64,000 bases of DNA, taken from Gentiana macrophylla (Eukaryota > Streptophyta > Magnoliopsida > Gentianales > Gentianaceae). Positions 23,394 through 35,015 of the stretch are shown here, piece by piece. The translations under genes were made by a program, and so were the position numbers. Location: NCBI GenBank assembly GCA_026214975.1, contig CM047809.1, forward strand, positions 28,679,977 through 28,743,976, given 5' to 3'. Under the pieces are notes generated by a model. It worked only from the letters and a program-made list of their open reading frames with translations. It was not told the DNA's origin and made no database searches. The stretch's first letter is position 1, and each line of letters begins with the position of its first letter.

Positions 23394-24816
23394 TGTTAAG
23401 GGTGATTTTATACGTTTTATAAGGATATATTTTATGTCAATATTCCCCATATTCTTAGGATTTTCATAGAAATCGAGCTTATAATCGATTAATTGAGTAA
23501 ATGGTGTTTCTAATAGGTTAAATTGCAAAACGTAGCGATTTATGTGTTTAAATCATGATTTTATATTATTTTAGGATTATGTTACGCTTTGGTATGTTTT
23601 TCCTACATTGTAGATACACATTGTTGATGGAAAGGATGATTTTGAAGAGATGAATTCGAGTGGAAAATCCCAAAATATACTCGTAATACAACGGGCTAAT
23701 CAAAAAGGCGTTTTCTGAAGAAGAGTCCTTAATGAAAGTTGTAGAGTTTTCCGAGAGCTTTTTTATGACATTCGGATCATAATTTTTGGAGGTCTACAAC
23801 TCAAGATATGAATTTTAGAAGTTTTATTCCAATAATTATGTCCCAGCCGACTTAAGCAGCCGACCTAAACCTCTATATAAACAGCCGCATGATCAACCCT
23901 AATTCCAGACAATTCATTCAGCCGCATTATTCACAGTAAAGCAGCGGCAACTTGGCTTTCAAGGCCGGTCACCCGAGCCTTGTGCTCGGGTGATCCGGGT
24001 TAGATTAGGATGTCGTTTTTCTTCCGTTTTCGATTCATGGATTCAATCATGTACCAAACTACGTGAGTTTATTTATTTAATTTATTCAGTCCTTATTCAT
24101 TTTTTATGATCTTTAATTTATTTTGTATCGTTCTATGATTTTGATGATGTGAATTAGATCGAGAGATCAGTTTGCTATTGATACGTTTACAACATACGGA
24201 AGTTGCGTAGACTAGATCACCATAGAAAGATAGGATCTTTAATCATTAATTATGTGACAAATTAATTGGTTAATTATCTAGGTTGTTAGATTCTAAAATA
24301 CGAGTTAACTCGAATCTACACCGAGTTTTGTTTGGTAAATCGATCTCAACATTCGAAGATGAGAGATTGATAAATTGGACTCACTAAGGAATTAGGAATC
24401 CATAGCTTGAGATTAAATTCACTAAGGAATTAGGGATTTGTATCTCGTGTAAAGGTGAAACCACAATTTGAATTAAAATAATGAGACGAACTAGGATTGA
24501 AATCACTTGGTTTGTGCAATCGCTTGATCCCATGTATCTTTAGTTTAGTTTAGGTTGTGTTATTTTATTTCGTGAGTTAGATTTATTTTAATTGCTCTTT
24601 CGCTTATTTTATTTGTTCTTTCGCTTATTCGTTTTCCTAAGTAACAATTGAAAGGAATTAGTGAAATTAGATTCAACATCCCAATTCCTCGTGGATCGAT
24701 CCATTACTCACTTCGCTTACTATCAATTACCCGGTATTCGGCCGGTTAGAGTTAGTTTTGCATGGTAGTTAGGGTTTATAAATTTTCTTTTGTTCAATGA
24801 TGCAAAATCCCCAACA
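23394..24816 (+). repeat. LTR 1 of the Ty3-like element
   Basis: 1,423 bp, from TGTTAAGGGTGATTTTATAC to TCCCCAACA. It contains a TATA-like CTCTATATAAACAGCCGC (near 23872). It differs from LTR 2 mainly by small indels. Confidence 0.9.
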
Positions 24817-24820
24817 AAAG

Positions 24821-24840
24821 TGGCGCCGTTGCCGGGAATC
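24821..24840 (+). other. Primer-binding site 1
   Basis: TGGCGCCGTTGCCGGGAATC begins four bases after the LTR end. This sequence is characteristic of plant Ty3 elements primed by a tRNA, usually given as tRNA-Asp. Confidence 0.75.
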
Positions 24841-27582
24841 GGTGTTTTGTTGAATCTTCGTCGTTAATTTTTCTATTTTGTTACGCTTTATTTGTTTTTA
24901 TTTTATTTCAATAAAAGTAGCGCTTAACAAATTGAGAGTTTTTATTTTTGCCGTGTTTCGATAACCGCTGGGTTAAGAATGTGCAAAAGTTTTTTACTCG
25001 ATTTGTGAAACGTGAACTATATGTTTGTTTGTATCTAGTCTAACCTCTGTGCTTTAATTTGATGTGGTCGCTCTGTGATATTTGATGTATGATCTTTTAA
25101 GAAATTAGGGTTTGCTTGTGTTTCTGCGTTTTCTATGCAAATTCGATCGTTGGACGAGCGTTCGTAAGTGAACGCCCGTCCGATCCCTAACATCTGCGTA
25201 AACGAAGCGTCTGGTTTGTTGGGCGCCGTCCGTTCCAAAACGTGTCGGCTACCGCTACATTTTCAGAACCAGGCGGACGCCCATATATCTAACCGCCCGT
25301 CCGGCTGCATAAGTTTTAAACGCCCGCTTGAATTAGTGAACGCCACCCAGGTTCCGGATTTCTTCTCAATTTGATTTTTAATGCTTTATTTGATATGGAT
25401 ACTTTAATTTGAGCTTCTGTGGCTAATTGTTTTTACGTAGATGATCTGAACTTGCATGTTTACACCTTTCCATCTATGAATCCATGTTGAATAATTGATT
25501 AATTTTTTTTTATTTACATGATTCATCTATGCAAGTTATAGTCACCGCTTTCTCGTGACGCTATATAATCGCTTTTATTGTTAATTAGTAGCTAATGTCG
25601 GTTTCCGTATGCTACATATCGTTATGATGAATCTTTTAAGCTTTGAGACTTAGGTGCTTCCTTGTTATTTTTGTAACTCATATGGGTAGCTACTGTCGGT
25701 TTTCCGTAATGCTACGTCTTTGGCCGTATGAGTTATATCTGTTTAGTATAGCTAACTGTTGGTTTCCATAATGCTATCACCTTTTTGATGAGTCTTAAGG
25801 CGCGTCTACACTGCATGTAATGAACATCACTGTCGTTTATCGTAACCTGTCATTATTTGGTAGACGTTTATTATATACATGTCGTGTTGCTAATGAGTGG
25901 GCTAGTTTTCTTTCTTTTATTTTCTTTTATTTTTGCATATCATTTAGATGCATATCATTTAGTTGCATGTCATCTAGTTGCATTGTTTTTCTATTTTTCT
26001 TTTATTTTTCTTGGCGTAGTTAATCGTCGGTTTCGTAATACTACCTCGTTTTCTTTATTTTTAGTTTCTCGCATAGGCCGTAGTCACCGTAGGGTTGTCC
26101 TCCCAACTCGCTCACTTTGAGCCTGCTGTCGAATTTATTTTTATTTATTTTATTTTTAGGATTGCATATCATGTAGGCTGCATTGTAGTATATTTTCATG
26201 TAGTTGCACCTAGCCTACTGTTGTGTAATGTTCCATGTATATGTATTCCATCTTTATATGAGCTTAAATTTGAAATATCTCTATATCTCCTTTTCCATGT
26301 GCTTTATATATGTAATCTTTTCGTTTTCCCCGTAGACTCTTTTTGCATTGATCAAGTCTGCAGGATATTTTTGATAGCTATTGTGCACTTTCACGATGAA
26401 TTCAGTTTACCTGTGATGCTCCACAGTCTACTGAGCTATGCAGCAATTTTGGTTTTTACCGATTTTTCCGGAATTGCCAGCATCCAATCAGCTAAGTTCT
26501 CTAATTTATTATTTCTGCACAACTTGAGGACAAGTTGCAATCTAAGTGTGGGGGAGAGGATGGTTTATATGTATCTATGAGTCGTTTGCTCAATTTCTAT
26601 TATATTTCTATGAAAAGTGCTTAATTTTAAAATTTTTGTTTTGTCCCAAGTGAGCAAAGACATATCTTTATTTGAGTTCTTATATCATTTATGCTGTATT
26701 CTGCATATTTAGTAAATTTAGTTGTTTCACCCAACACTATTTTTCACGTGCCATAGTAAATGATGAGCTATAATTTAAAGCTATGCCCATTTGATTAGAG
26801 ATTTTTGATGATTACCGCATGACTCTTTGCTTCCATATGAATTTTGAAAATTTTAATAGTTTGTATTTAGAGTTAAAGTATGACATACTGTGAATATCTG
26901 AAGGTTTGAATGTGATAAATGACACGTAACTATTGCGCTTTTGAAATGAAGTGAATAAGTGAAGTTGTTTTAAATTATAAATGTGTGTCGTAAAGTCGGT
27001 CGATGATTTGAGTGAGGTAGGTCATACCACGAATGTCCTATTCCACTATGATGACCAAAAGCTCTCGACAGTTAGAAAAAAGCTGCCTTATGATTGGAGT
27101 AGGTAGGGGATTAGCGGGAAATGTCCTATTCTGCTATGAGGGCAATAGCTCATTCTGATGTGTGTTTAAGTGAAATAATTAAATCAACTTATGAGAATAG
27201 TGATATGAATTAAACGAAAGACTTAGTTATCGCTCGATCTTACCCCAAAGATAAACTCGAAAGATATGTTTTAGGGACTATCCTCTAAGTATGTCGGAAA
27301 TATTTTAAATGCTCCTATTATTTTTTTCGGGTTTGTATGCTTTGTGAGGTGCATGTTATAATCGTTTTTATATGTCTAATTTAAATGGGATGTTGGCTAG
27401 TTTTGCTTGAATCAATTTCAAGTGTGGATTTAGTGGAAATTTATTATGGCTATGCACACACTCACTTGGGTGAACCTCTAAACTACTTGAATATGTTTTA
27501 TATTTGCATAAGTGTTTATTTGTTTCGAGTGATGATTCTGTTTTGTCTTGCTCGGGACGAGCAAGGTTTAAGTGTGGGGAGT
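24841..27582 (+). other. Non-coding interior 1 of the Ty3-like element
   Basis: No protein recognised. It contains repeated 'gtcggtttccgtatgctac'-like words at 25590-25770 and the GAGGACAAG...AAGTGTGGGG signature near 26527-26555, which is typical of the 3' part of Ty3-derived non-coding elements. A second purine tract at 27571-27582 precedes LTR 2. Confidence 0.7.
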
Positions 27583-29006
27583 TGTTAAGGGTGATTTTAT
27601 ACGCTTTATAAGGATATATTTTATGTCAATATTCCCATATTCTTAGGATTTTCATAGAAATCGAGCTTATAATCAATTAATTGAGTAAATGGTGTTTCTA
27701 ATAGGTTAAATTGCAAAACGTAGCGATTTATGTGTTTAAATCATGATTTTATATTATTTTAGGATTATGTTACGCTTTGGTATGTTTTTCCTACATTGTA
27801 GATACACATTGTTGATGGAAAGGATGATTTTGAAGAGATGAATTCGAGTGGAAAATCCCAAAATATACTAAATACAACGGGCTAATCAAAAGGCGTTTTA
27901 CAAGAAGAGTCCTTAATGAAAGTTGTAGAGTTTTCCGAGAGCTTTTTTATGACATTCAGATCATAATTTTGGAGGTCTACAACTCAAGATATGAATTTTA
28001 GTTTTATTCCAATAAATATGTCCCAAATGACTTAAGCGGCCGACCTAAACCTCTATATAAACAGCCGCATGATCAACCCTAATTCCAGACAATTCATTCA
28101 GCCGCATTATTCACAGTAAATCAGCGGCAACTTGGCTTTCAAGGCCGGTCACCCGAGCCTTGTGCTCGGGTGATCCGGTTAGATTAGGATGTCGTTTTCT
28201 TCCGTTTTCGATTCATGGATTCAATCATGTACCAAACTACGTGAGTTTATTTATTTAATTTATTCAGTCCTTATTCGTTTTTTATGATCTTTAATTTATT
28301 TTGTATCGTTCTATGATTTTGATGCTATGATGTGAATTAGATCGAGAGATCGGTTTGCTATTGATACGCTTACAACATACGGAAGTTGCGTAGACTAGAT
28401 CACCATAGAAAGATAGGATCTTTAATCATTAATTATGTGACAAATTAATTGGTTAATTATCTAGGTTGTTAGATTCTAAAATACGAGAGTTAACCTGAAT
28501 CTACACCGAGTTTTGTTTGGTAAATCGATCTCAACATTCGGAAGATGAGAGATTGATAAATTGGACTCACTAAGGAATTAGGAATCCATAGCTTGAGATT
28601 AAATTCACTAAGGAATTAGGGATTTGTATCTCGTGTAAAGGTGAAACCACAATTTGAATTAAAATCATGAGATGAACTAGGATTGAAATCACTTGGTTTG
28701 TGCACTGTTTGATCCCATGTATCTTTAGTTTAGTTTAGGTTGTGTTATTTTATTTCATAGGTTAGATTTATTTTAATTGCTCTTTCGTTTATTTTATTTG
28801 TTCTTTCGTTTATTCGTTTTTCCTAAGTAACAATTGAAAGGAATTAGTGAAATTAGATTCAACATCCCAATTCCCTGTGGATCGACCCATTACTCACTTC
28901 GCTCTACTATCAATTACCCGGTATTCGGCCGGTTAGGAGTTAGTTTTGCATGGTAGTTAGGGTTTATAAATTTTCTTTTGTTCAATGATGCAAAATCCCC
29001 CCAACA
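27583..29006 (+). repeat. LTR 2 of the Ty3-like element
   Basis: 1,424 bp and same termini as LTR 1. It is followed by its own primer-binding site at 29011 (TGGCGCCGTTGCCGGGGAAT), so it acts as the 5' LTR of a second, truncated unit. Confidence 0.9.
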
Positions 29007-31348
29007 AAAGTGGCGCCGTTGCCGGGGAATCGGTGTTTTGTTGAATCTTCTGTCGTTAATTTTTCTATTTTGTTACGTTTTATTTGTTTTTATTTTATTT
29101 CAATAAAAGTAGCGTTTAACAAATCGAGAGTTTTTATTTTTGCCGTGTTTCGATAACCGTTGGGTTAAGAATGTGCAAAAAGTTTTTTACTCGATTTGTG
29201 AAACGTGAACTATATGTTTGTTTGTATCTAGTCTAACCTCTCGTGCTTTAATTTGATGTGGCCGCTCTGTGATATTTGATGTATGATCTTTTAAGAAATT
29301 AGGGTTTCTTGTGTTTCCCGCGCTTTCTATGCAAATTCATCGTTGGACGAGCGCTCGAGTAAGTGAACGCCCGTCCGATCCTAACATCTGAGTAAACGAG
29401 CGTCCTGGTTTGTTGGGCGCCGTCCGTTCAAAACGTGTCGGCTCTGCTTCGTTTTCAAGAACCAGACGGACGTCCATATATCTAACCGCCCGTCCGGCCT
29501 GCATAAGTTTTAAACGCCCGTTTGAATTAGTGAACGCCAGTCCAGGTTCCGGATTTCTTCTCAATTTGATTTTTAATGCTTTATTTGATATGGATACTTT
29601 AATTTGAGCTTCTGTGGCTAATTGTTTTTACGTAGATGATCTGAACTTGCATGTTTACACCTTTCCATCTATGAATCCATGTTGAATAATTGATTAATTT
29701 TTTTTTTATTTACATGATTCATCTATGCAAGTTATAGTCACTGTCGGTTCTCGTACGCTATAACTGTTTCTTATTGTTAATTAGTAGCTAATGTCGGTTT
29801 CCGTATGCTACATATCGTTATGATGAATCTTTTAAGCTTTGAGACTTAGGTGCTTCCTTGTTATTTTTGTAACTCATATGGGTAGCTACTGTCGGTTTTC
29901 CGTAATGCTACGTCTTTGGCCGTATGAGTTATATCTGTTTAGTATAGCTAACTGTTGGTTTCCATAATGCTATCACCTTTTTGATGAGTCTTAAGACGCG
30001 TCTACACTGCATGTAATGAACAAAGACTGCTCGTTTATCGTAACCTGTCATTATTTGGTAGACGTTTATTATATACATGTCGTGTTTGCTAATGAGTGGG
30101 CTAGTTTTCTTTCTTTTATTTTCTTTTATTTTTGCATATCATTTAGATGCATATCATTTAGTTGCATGTCATCTAGTTGCATTGTTTTTCTATTTTTCTT
30201 TTATTTTTCTTGGCGTAGTTAATCGCCGGTTTCGTAATACTACCTCGCTTTTCTTTATTTTAGTTTCTGCATAGGCCGTAGTCACCGTAGGTTGTCCTCC
30301 CAACTCGCCACTGAGCTGCTCGCTGAATTTATTTTTATTTATTTTATTTTTAGGATTGCATATCATGTAGGCTGCATTGTAGTATATTTTCATGTAGTTG
30401 CACCTAGCCTCTTGTTGTGTAATGTTCCATGTATATGTATTCCATCTTTATATGAGCTTAAATTTGAAATATCTCTATATCTCCTTTTCCATGTGCTTTA
30501 TATATGTAATCTTTTCGTTTTCCCGTAGACTCTTTTGCATTGATCAAGTCTGCAGGATATTTTTGATAGCTATTGTGCACTTTCACGATGAATTCGGTTT
30601 ACTCGTGATGCTCCACGATCCTACTCGAGCTATGCAAAGAATTTTGGTTTTACCGATTTTTCCGAATTGCCAAAGATCCAATCGACTAAGTTCTCTAATT
30701 TATTATTTCTGCACAACTTGAGGACAAGTTGCAATCTAAGTGTGGGGAGAGGATGGTTTATATGTAACTATGAGTCGTTTGCTCAATTTCTATTATATTT
30801 CTATGAAAAGTGCTTAATTTTAAAATTTTTGTTTTGTCCCAAGTGAGCAAAGACATATCTTTATTTGAGTTCTTATATCATTTATGTCAGTATTCGTGAT
30901 ATTTAGTAAATTTAGTTGTTTCACCCAACACTATTTTTCACGTGCCATAGTAAATGATGAGCTATAATTTAAAGCTATGCCCATTTGATTAGAGATTTTG
31001 ATGATTACCGCATGACTCTTTGCTTCCATATGAATTTTGAAAATTTTAATAGTTTGTATTTAGAGTTAAAGTATGACATACTGTGAATATCTGAAGGTTT
31101 GAATGTGATAAATGACACGTAACTATTGCGCTTTTGAAATGAAGTGAATAAGTGAAGTTGTTTTAAATTATAAATGTGTGTGTCGAAAGCTGGTCGATGA
31201 TTTGAGTGAGGTAGGTCATACCACGAATGTCCTATTCCACTATGATGACCAAAAGCTCTCGACAGTTAGAAAAAGCTGCCTTATGATTGGAGTAGGTAGG
31301 GGATTAGCGGGAAATGTCCTATTCTTCTATGAGGGCAATAGCTAATTC
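29007..31348 (+). other. Interior 2 of the Ty3-like element, truncated
   Basis: Near-copy of interior 1 up to GAGGGCAATAGCTAATTC. There it joins the inverted LTR piece, so the last roughly 430 bases of interior 1 and its purine tract are missing. Confidence 0.85.
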
Positions 31349-31491
31349 GCTACGTTTTGCAATTTAACCTATTAGAAACACCATTTACTCAATTAATCGA
31401 TTATAAGCTCGATTTCTATGAAAATCCTAAGAATATGGGGAATATTGACATAAAATATATCCTTATAAAACGTATAAAATCACCCTTAACA
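31349..31491 (-). repeat. Inverted 5' piece of the same LTR
   Basis: Reverse complement of the first 143 or so bases of the LTR, ending CACCCTTAACA directly before the GATAT duplication. Confidence 0.9.
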
Positions 31492-32008
31492 GATATATTG
31501 CTCACACTTTCTACACTGCACTTTGCTGAATCACATCACCTGCACCTGTGCTGAATGTGTGAAGTGCTCTAATTTGCTGTTTGCTTTGATGCACCTGCTA
31601 CACTAATCTGTACTTGCTGAGCTTCATATTTGAGGGTTGTTGAACCTTCTTTCTAATGCATCGGCTACATATCTGCCCCTGCTACACTTGCAATTTGTTG
31701 AACTGAATCTCTGTTGTTGTATCAGATGTGCTGCAATTTATTGCTGAATATTTATTATAATATCTATAGCAGTCTTAGTTTTGTTGGTTGATCCTGGAAT
31801 GATGTTACTTGATGTATTTGTGACTAATCAACTCGAGCGCTACTGATCAGAATATGGCAGTGTGAAATGTGGAAGAAGTGGCAAATGTCATTGCTCAAAG
31901 AAGATGTGGTTGTTTTAAGCCTGATTCTTGCTAGCTAATTGGTGTTTATTTGGTTTTTTAACTCATCAATAACAATTAAATATTGTTGTATTTCTTAACT
32001 TTTAGCAG

Positions 32009-32136
32009 GAAACACAGAGTGAAGAGATCTATTAAGGTACCTGCTATCAGTAACAAGTTGGCTGATATTTTCCCCCTGATGAGTACTCATGGAGGAAGTA
32101 TGGCCAAAAGACCATCAAAGGCTCACCCCATCCAAG
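32009..32136 (+). CDS. Possible exon of the CACTA element's gene
   Basis: An AG acceptor (TTTTAGCAG) and a GT donor (CCAAG/GTAGG) bound 128 bases with an open frame (RKHRVKRSIKVPAISNKLAD and onward to HPIQ). The basic start and the position before the 3' terminus would suit a DNA-binding TNPA-like protein, but no family match is recognised. It ends in phase 1, compatible with the exon at 33420. Low confidence. Confidence 0.4.
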
Positions 32137-33419
32137 GTAGGTTATGACCTTTCATCCTTTTGTTTGGTTCTTATGTGTTATATTAATCAATGTGTTATGT
32201 TTTGTACACATAAAACATTACCTTGTGTTATATAGAACATTGTGTACGTGGTCGTGCCATAATCTTTAGTCGGCCGTGTTTGTCCTGTTTAGGTAGTGGT
32301 CAAACTGCATAGAAAACAACTAATACATTCTTTGCTGATATTCATTGCGAATTTGACTTGGAATTTGTGACTAATTTTGAGTTAGCAACAACGCTCTTGA
32401 AAAATACAAATTGGCCCAATTTCAAAAAAAAATTATATTGATTCTTTCATGCTGGATGAGAATTGTGAAGGGATTTGACTTAGTCAGATGTAATTTGTCT
32501 TGGATAATAGTATATTATTGTGCCAAGAAGTTAAAAGTCAAGTGATGCTCAAGCTTTTCTAATGAGGCATTGACTAATAGTGTTGTGGCTTTACTGGAGG
32601 TTCTTGATTTATATCCTTATTTCGGTTCTGTAGTATTTGAGTTGATTAGTCTCAAATACACAAAGTAACATTTACTCTGTCTACATCAAGTATTTGAGTT
32701 GATTAATCCCAGTCCTTGTTTGTCAAGCCCAGAATGAGAGCTACTGTAGCAAGAACGGCCTGCAAAATTGTATGAATGTCACAGATTTAATAAAAATCCC
32801 GATTACTGGAATGAGTAGGATTCTTAAGTTGAAAATAACTCTTGTCCTCAGGTTTGACTCGGTCTTGATAATCTTAATCATTGATTTTGACTATCCTTAC
32901 TGGTAATCAATTGAGGGGTCAGCTTAGTCTTGATCACTTGAGTTTTTGTTTTTTTAGTCTGCTGTACTATTGAATTTGCTGGACTAAACTGCACTTGTTT
33001 TTGTAATTTGCTGAATTGTATTGTCTGCAAGTATTTGTATCATCTGTCTTGTGTGTATCTGCAATATACATATTGATCCTAACAGCTGCCCCTGCTATTG
33101 ATAATGGTATCCTTGCTGATGCTATTGTTGCTGATAATGATGTTCTTGGGTTAAGTTATTTGAGAAAATCCGAGATCCTTCTTCTGAAGTCTTTAAACTA
33201 CATTTGTGTTTTGGAAGGAGAAGTATCTTAGTAAAATCTGTAGTTTCTTGAGTGCACCTTTGTATACTGATATGGTTACTGCTACACAATAATATTGAAT
33301 TCCCTGCTGCTCTTTAATTAGCATTCCTTCTTTTTTTCCTTCACATAAAGTAATCAACCATATCCTTGGCCATATAGGTTGGCAATGTGAAAAAGGTCAG
33401 TTGCATTAGGGAAGGAATC

Positions 33420-33576
33420 TAATGGATTAAGCACTTCTGGTGTCTATGGGATGAGGAGAGAACCTATGATGATGCCGAATTCAAATCAGACAGATGGATC
33501 CAACGAGTACTATGCACGAGATAATGACGACTTTATATCCTCGGAATCAGATAGACAGCTACTTATGATAAAGTAA
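33420..33576 (+). CDS. Possible last exon of the CACTA element's gene
   Basis: It follows an AG (GCATTAG) and is open to TAA at 33574-33576. The phase fits the exon ending at 32136. The peptide is acidic and Ser/Asp-rich near its end (NDDFISSESDRQLLMIK). No domain recognised. The frame and splice fit are suggestive, not proof. Confidence 0.4.
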
Positions 33577-33829
33577 GGATATGTAATTCTATTGTTGTTT
33601 TTGTTATGCATTATGGTAAACATTCCATCTTGCAACGTTGTAGGATTGATTCCTCAAGTGAGGAGGATATATTTTAGTTTGTTCTTACTTGATGTAATTT
33701 TACATGCTTTTGGAATATGGATAAAGTTCTTTTGTCCTCTAGTGATGTGATCTGCCCGGCCTTTTTTGCTTGCTTGATGGGTGGCCATATCCCGCCGGCC
33801 GTTTTCTTGTTTTGTGAACATTCGTATTC

Positions 33830-34235
33830 TTATAATGAGGGTAAAATTTTCTATAATGAGAGGATATGTTGTCAGTAATTCATGATTTAATGAGGAGCAA
33901 ATAACCCTATAATGAGGAGTTATGTTGTCGCATGATCTTTATTTAATGAGGAGTAAATGACTTGATAATGAAGAGATTAGTCATCATAAAAAATATTTTA
34001 ATGAGGAGATTAGTAATCATAAAAAATATTTTAATGAGGAGAAATTCTGTCATTAAAATAATTTTAATGAGGAGAATATATTCTCATTAAATGTATGATA
34101 TAATTAATGAGGAGATTCAATTCTCCTCATTATATACCTTTAACTAGAGAAGCTGCAATGAGGAGTGGTTTCTCCTCATTAAACGTCTTTAATGAGGAGA
34201 AATGGACAATTAATGAGGAGAATTCTCCTCATTAA
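33830..34235. repeat. Right subterminal repeat region of CACTA element 1
   Basis: At least ten copies of AATGAGGAG or its complement, with 'aaaaatattttaatgaggag' repeated in tandem near 33975-34060. Confidence 0.8.
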
Positions 34236-34278
34236 AAACCGAATTTCTTGTAGTGATTGTATCACAAGATAATATCAT

Positions 34279-35015
34279 ATGTTCGGTGTTGTGCTCGAAA
34301 AATAATTGTTGTAATTGTTTTTATTAATAAATGACAGATTTATTTATTATCTTATTATTTTCTTTTTGCTTATGACTAACACACCGCTAAAAATCTTAAG
34401 TTGTATCATATGTAATCGTATAACTTAGTGTGTGTCACACATAAGGATTAAGTTTATAGTCATATACTTAAATTGTTAGTTCGTAGTGATCTTAATCAAT
34501 GTGTAGGTCTATTAATTAAACCACCATTAATGCGCGCAAAACACGTTATGGTGTGACCGTCTTATCCATACCTTCAATATTGGTTATCTAAGTGGGGTAT
34601 TTATATATATTATGTAGTCATATAGGATTTGACCGATTTAATCTGAATTTCTCATATAATTCCATGATTAAGAAATCTTAATAAATCACAAGATGACCAT
34701 ATATGGATTAACCTTAATCGTGAAGTGATTGTAGACTCCTGTTTGTTTCCATATATATATGGTTCGATGTCTTCGTTGACGATAATACATAGGCGCTGAC
34801 CGAATCACTTTCACGTTCGCACTATCGGGAATGAGTAGTTGGTAATATGTTTCACATATACGGAATTCATTTCTTTCTGCGGGGAGTAGAAATACGATCC
34901 CCTTATTTGTTAACTCAAGAAACAGATTGAACGGCCGAAGTCGTATTGGTTATGAATTAATTGATCACTAATAGATTATTGGAAGGATAAGATGTCATGA
35001 AAAAAGTTTACGGAA
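34279..35015 (+). repeat. Copia LTR fragment beside block A
   Basis: It matches the inner part of the long LTR at 9573-11414 (from about 9706 on) and 52400-52702 in block B. It starts at TGTTCGGTGTTGTGCTCG and stops near GGTTTACGGAAAC-like sequence. The lead-in ATTGTATCACAAGATAATA (34256 on) is shared with block B. Confidence 0.8.

Larger units (their letters stand above)
23394..31491 (+). mobile_element. Non-coding Ty3-like LTR element (LARD type) with an inverted right end
   Basis: The order is LTR (23394-24816), interior (24817-27582), second LTR (27583-29006), a second interior truncated at about 31348, then about 143 bp of the LTR start in inverted orientation (31349-31491). The host duplication GATAT is perfect on both sides (23389-23393 and 31492-31496). 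Both interiors begin with a primer-binding site (TGGCGCCGTTGCCGGGAATC-like), as in plant Athila/Tat-type Ty3 elements. A purine tract, AGTGTGGGGAGT, precedes the second LTR. There is no gag or pol, so movement would depend on another element. Confidence 0.88.
21188..34255 (+). mobile_element. CACTA (En/Spm-like) DNA transposon, 13.1 kb
   Basis: The left end is CACTACTAGAAAAAGG and the right end, complemented, is CACTACAAGAAATTCGG. A 3-bp ATT duplication flanks both ends (21185-21187 and 34256-34258), as expected for CACTA elements. Subterminal regions (21205-21365 and 33830-34235) are full of AATGAGGAG and CTCCTCATT words in both orientations, the likely transposase-binding repeats. The matching place in block B (52377-52379) is the uninterrupted empty site. 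Without the 8.1-kb Ty3-like insertion at 23394-31491, the element is about 5.0 kb. No TNP2-type transposase domain is visible, so it is probably non-autonomous. Confidence 0.92.

Noticed and set aside
26095..26580. 161-residue frame in the Ty3-like element
   Set aside because: It is Phe/Ile/Tyr-rich from T-rich DNA, has no domain, and is broken in the second copy of the interior.
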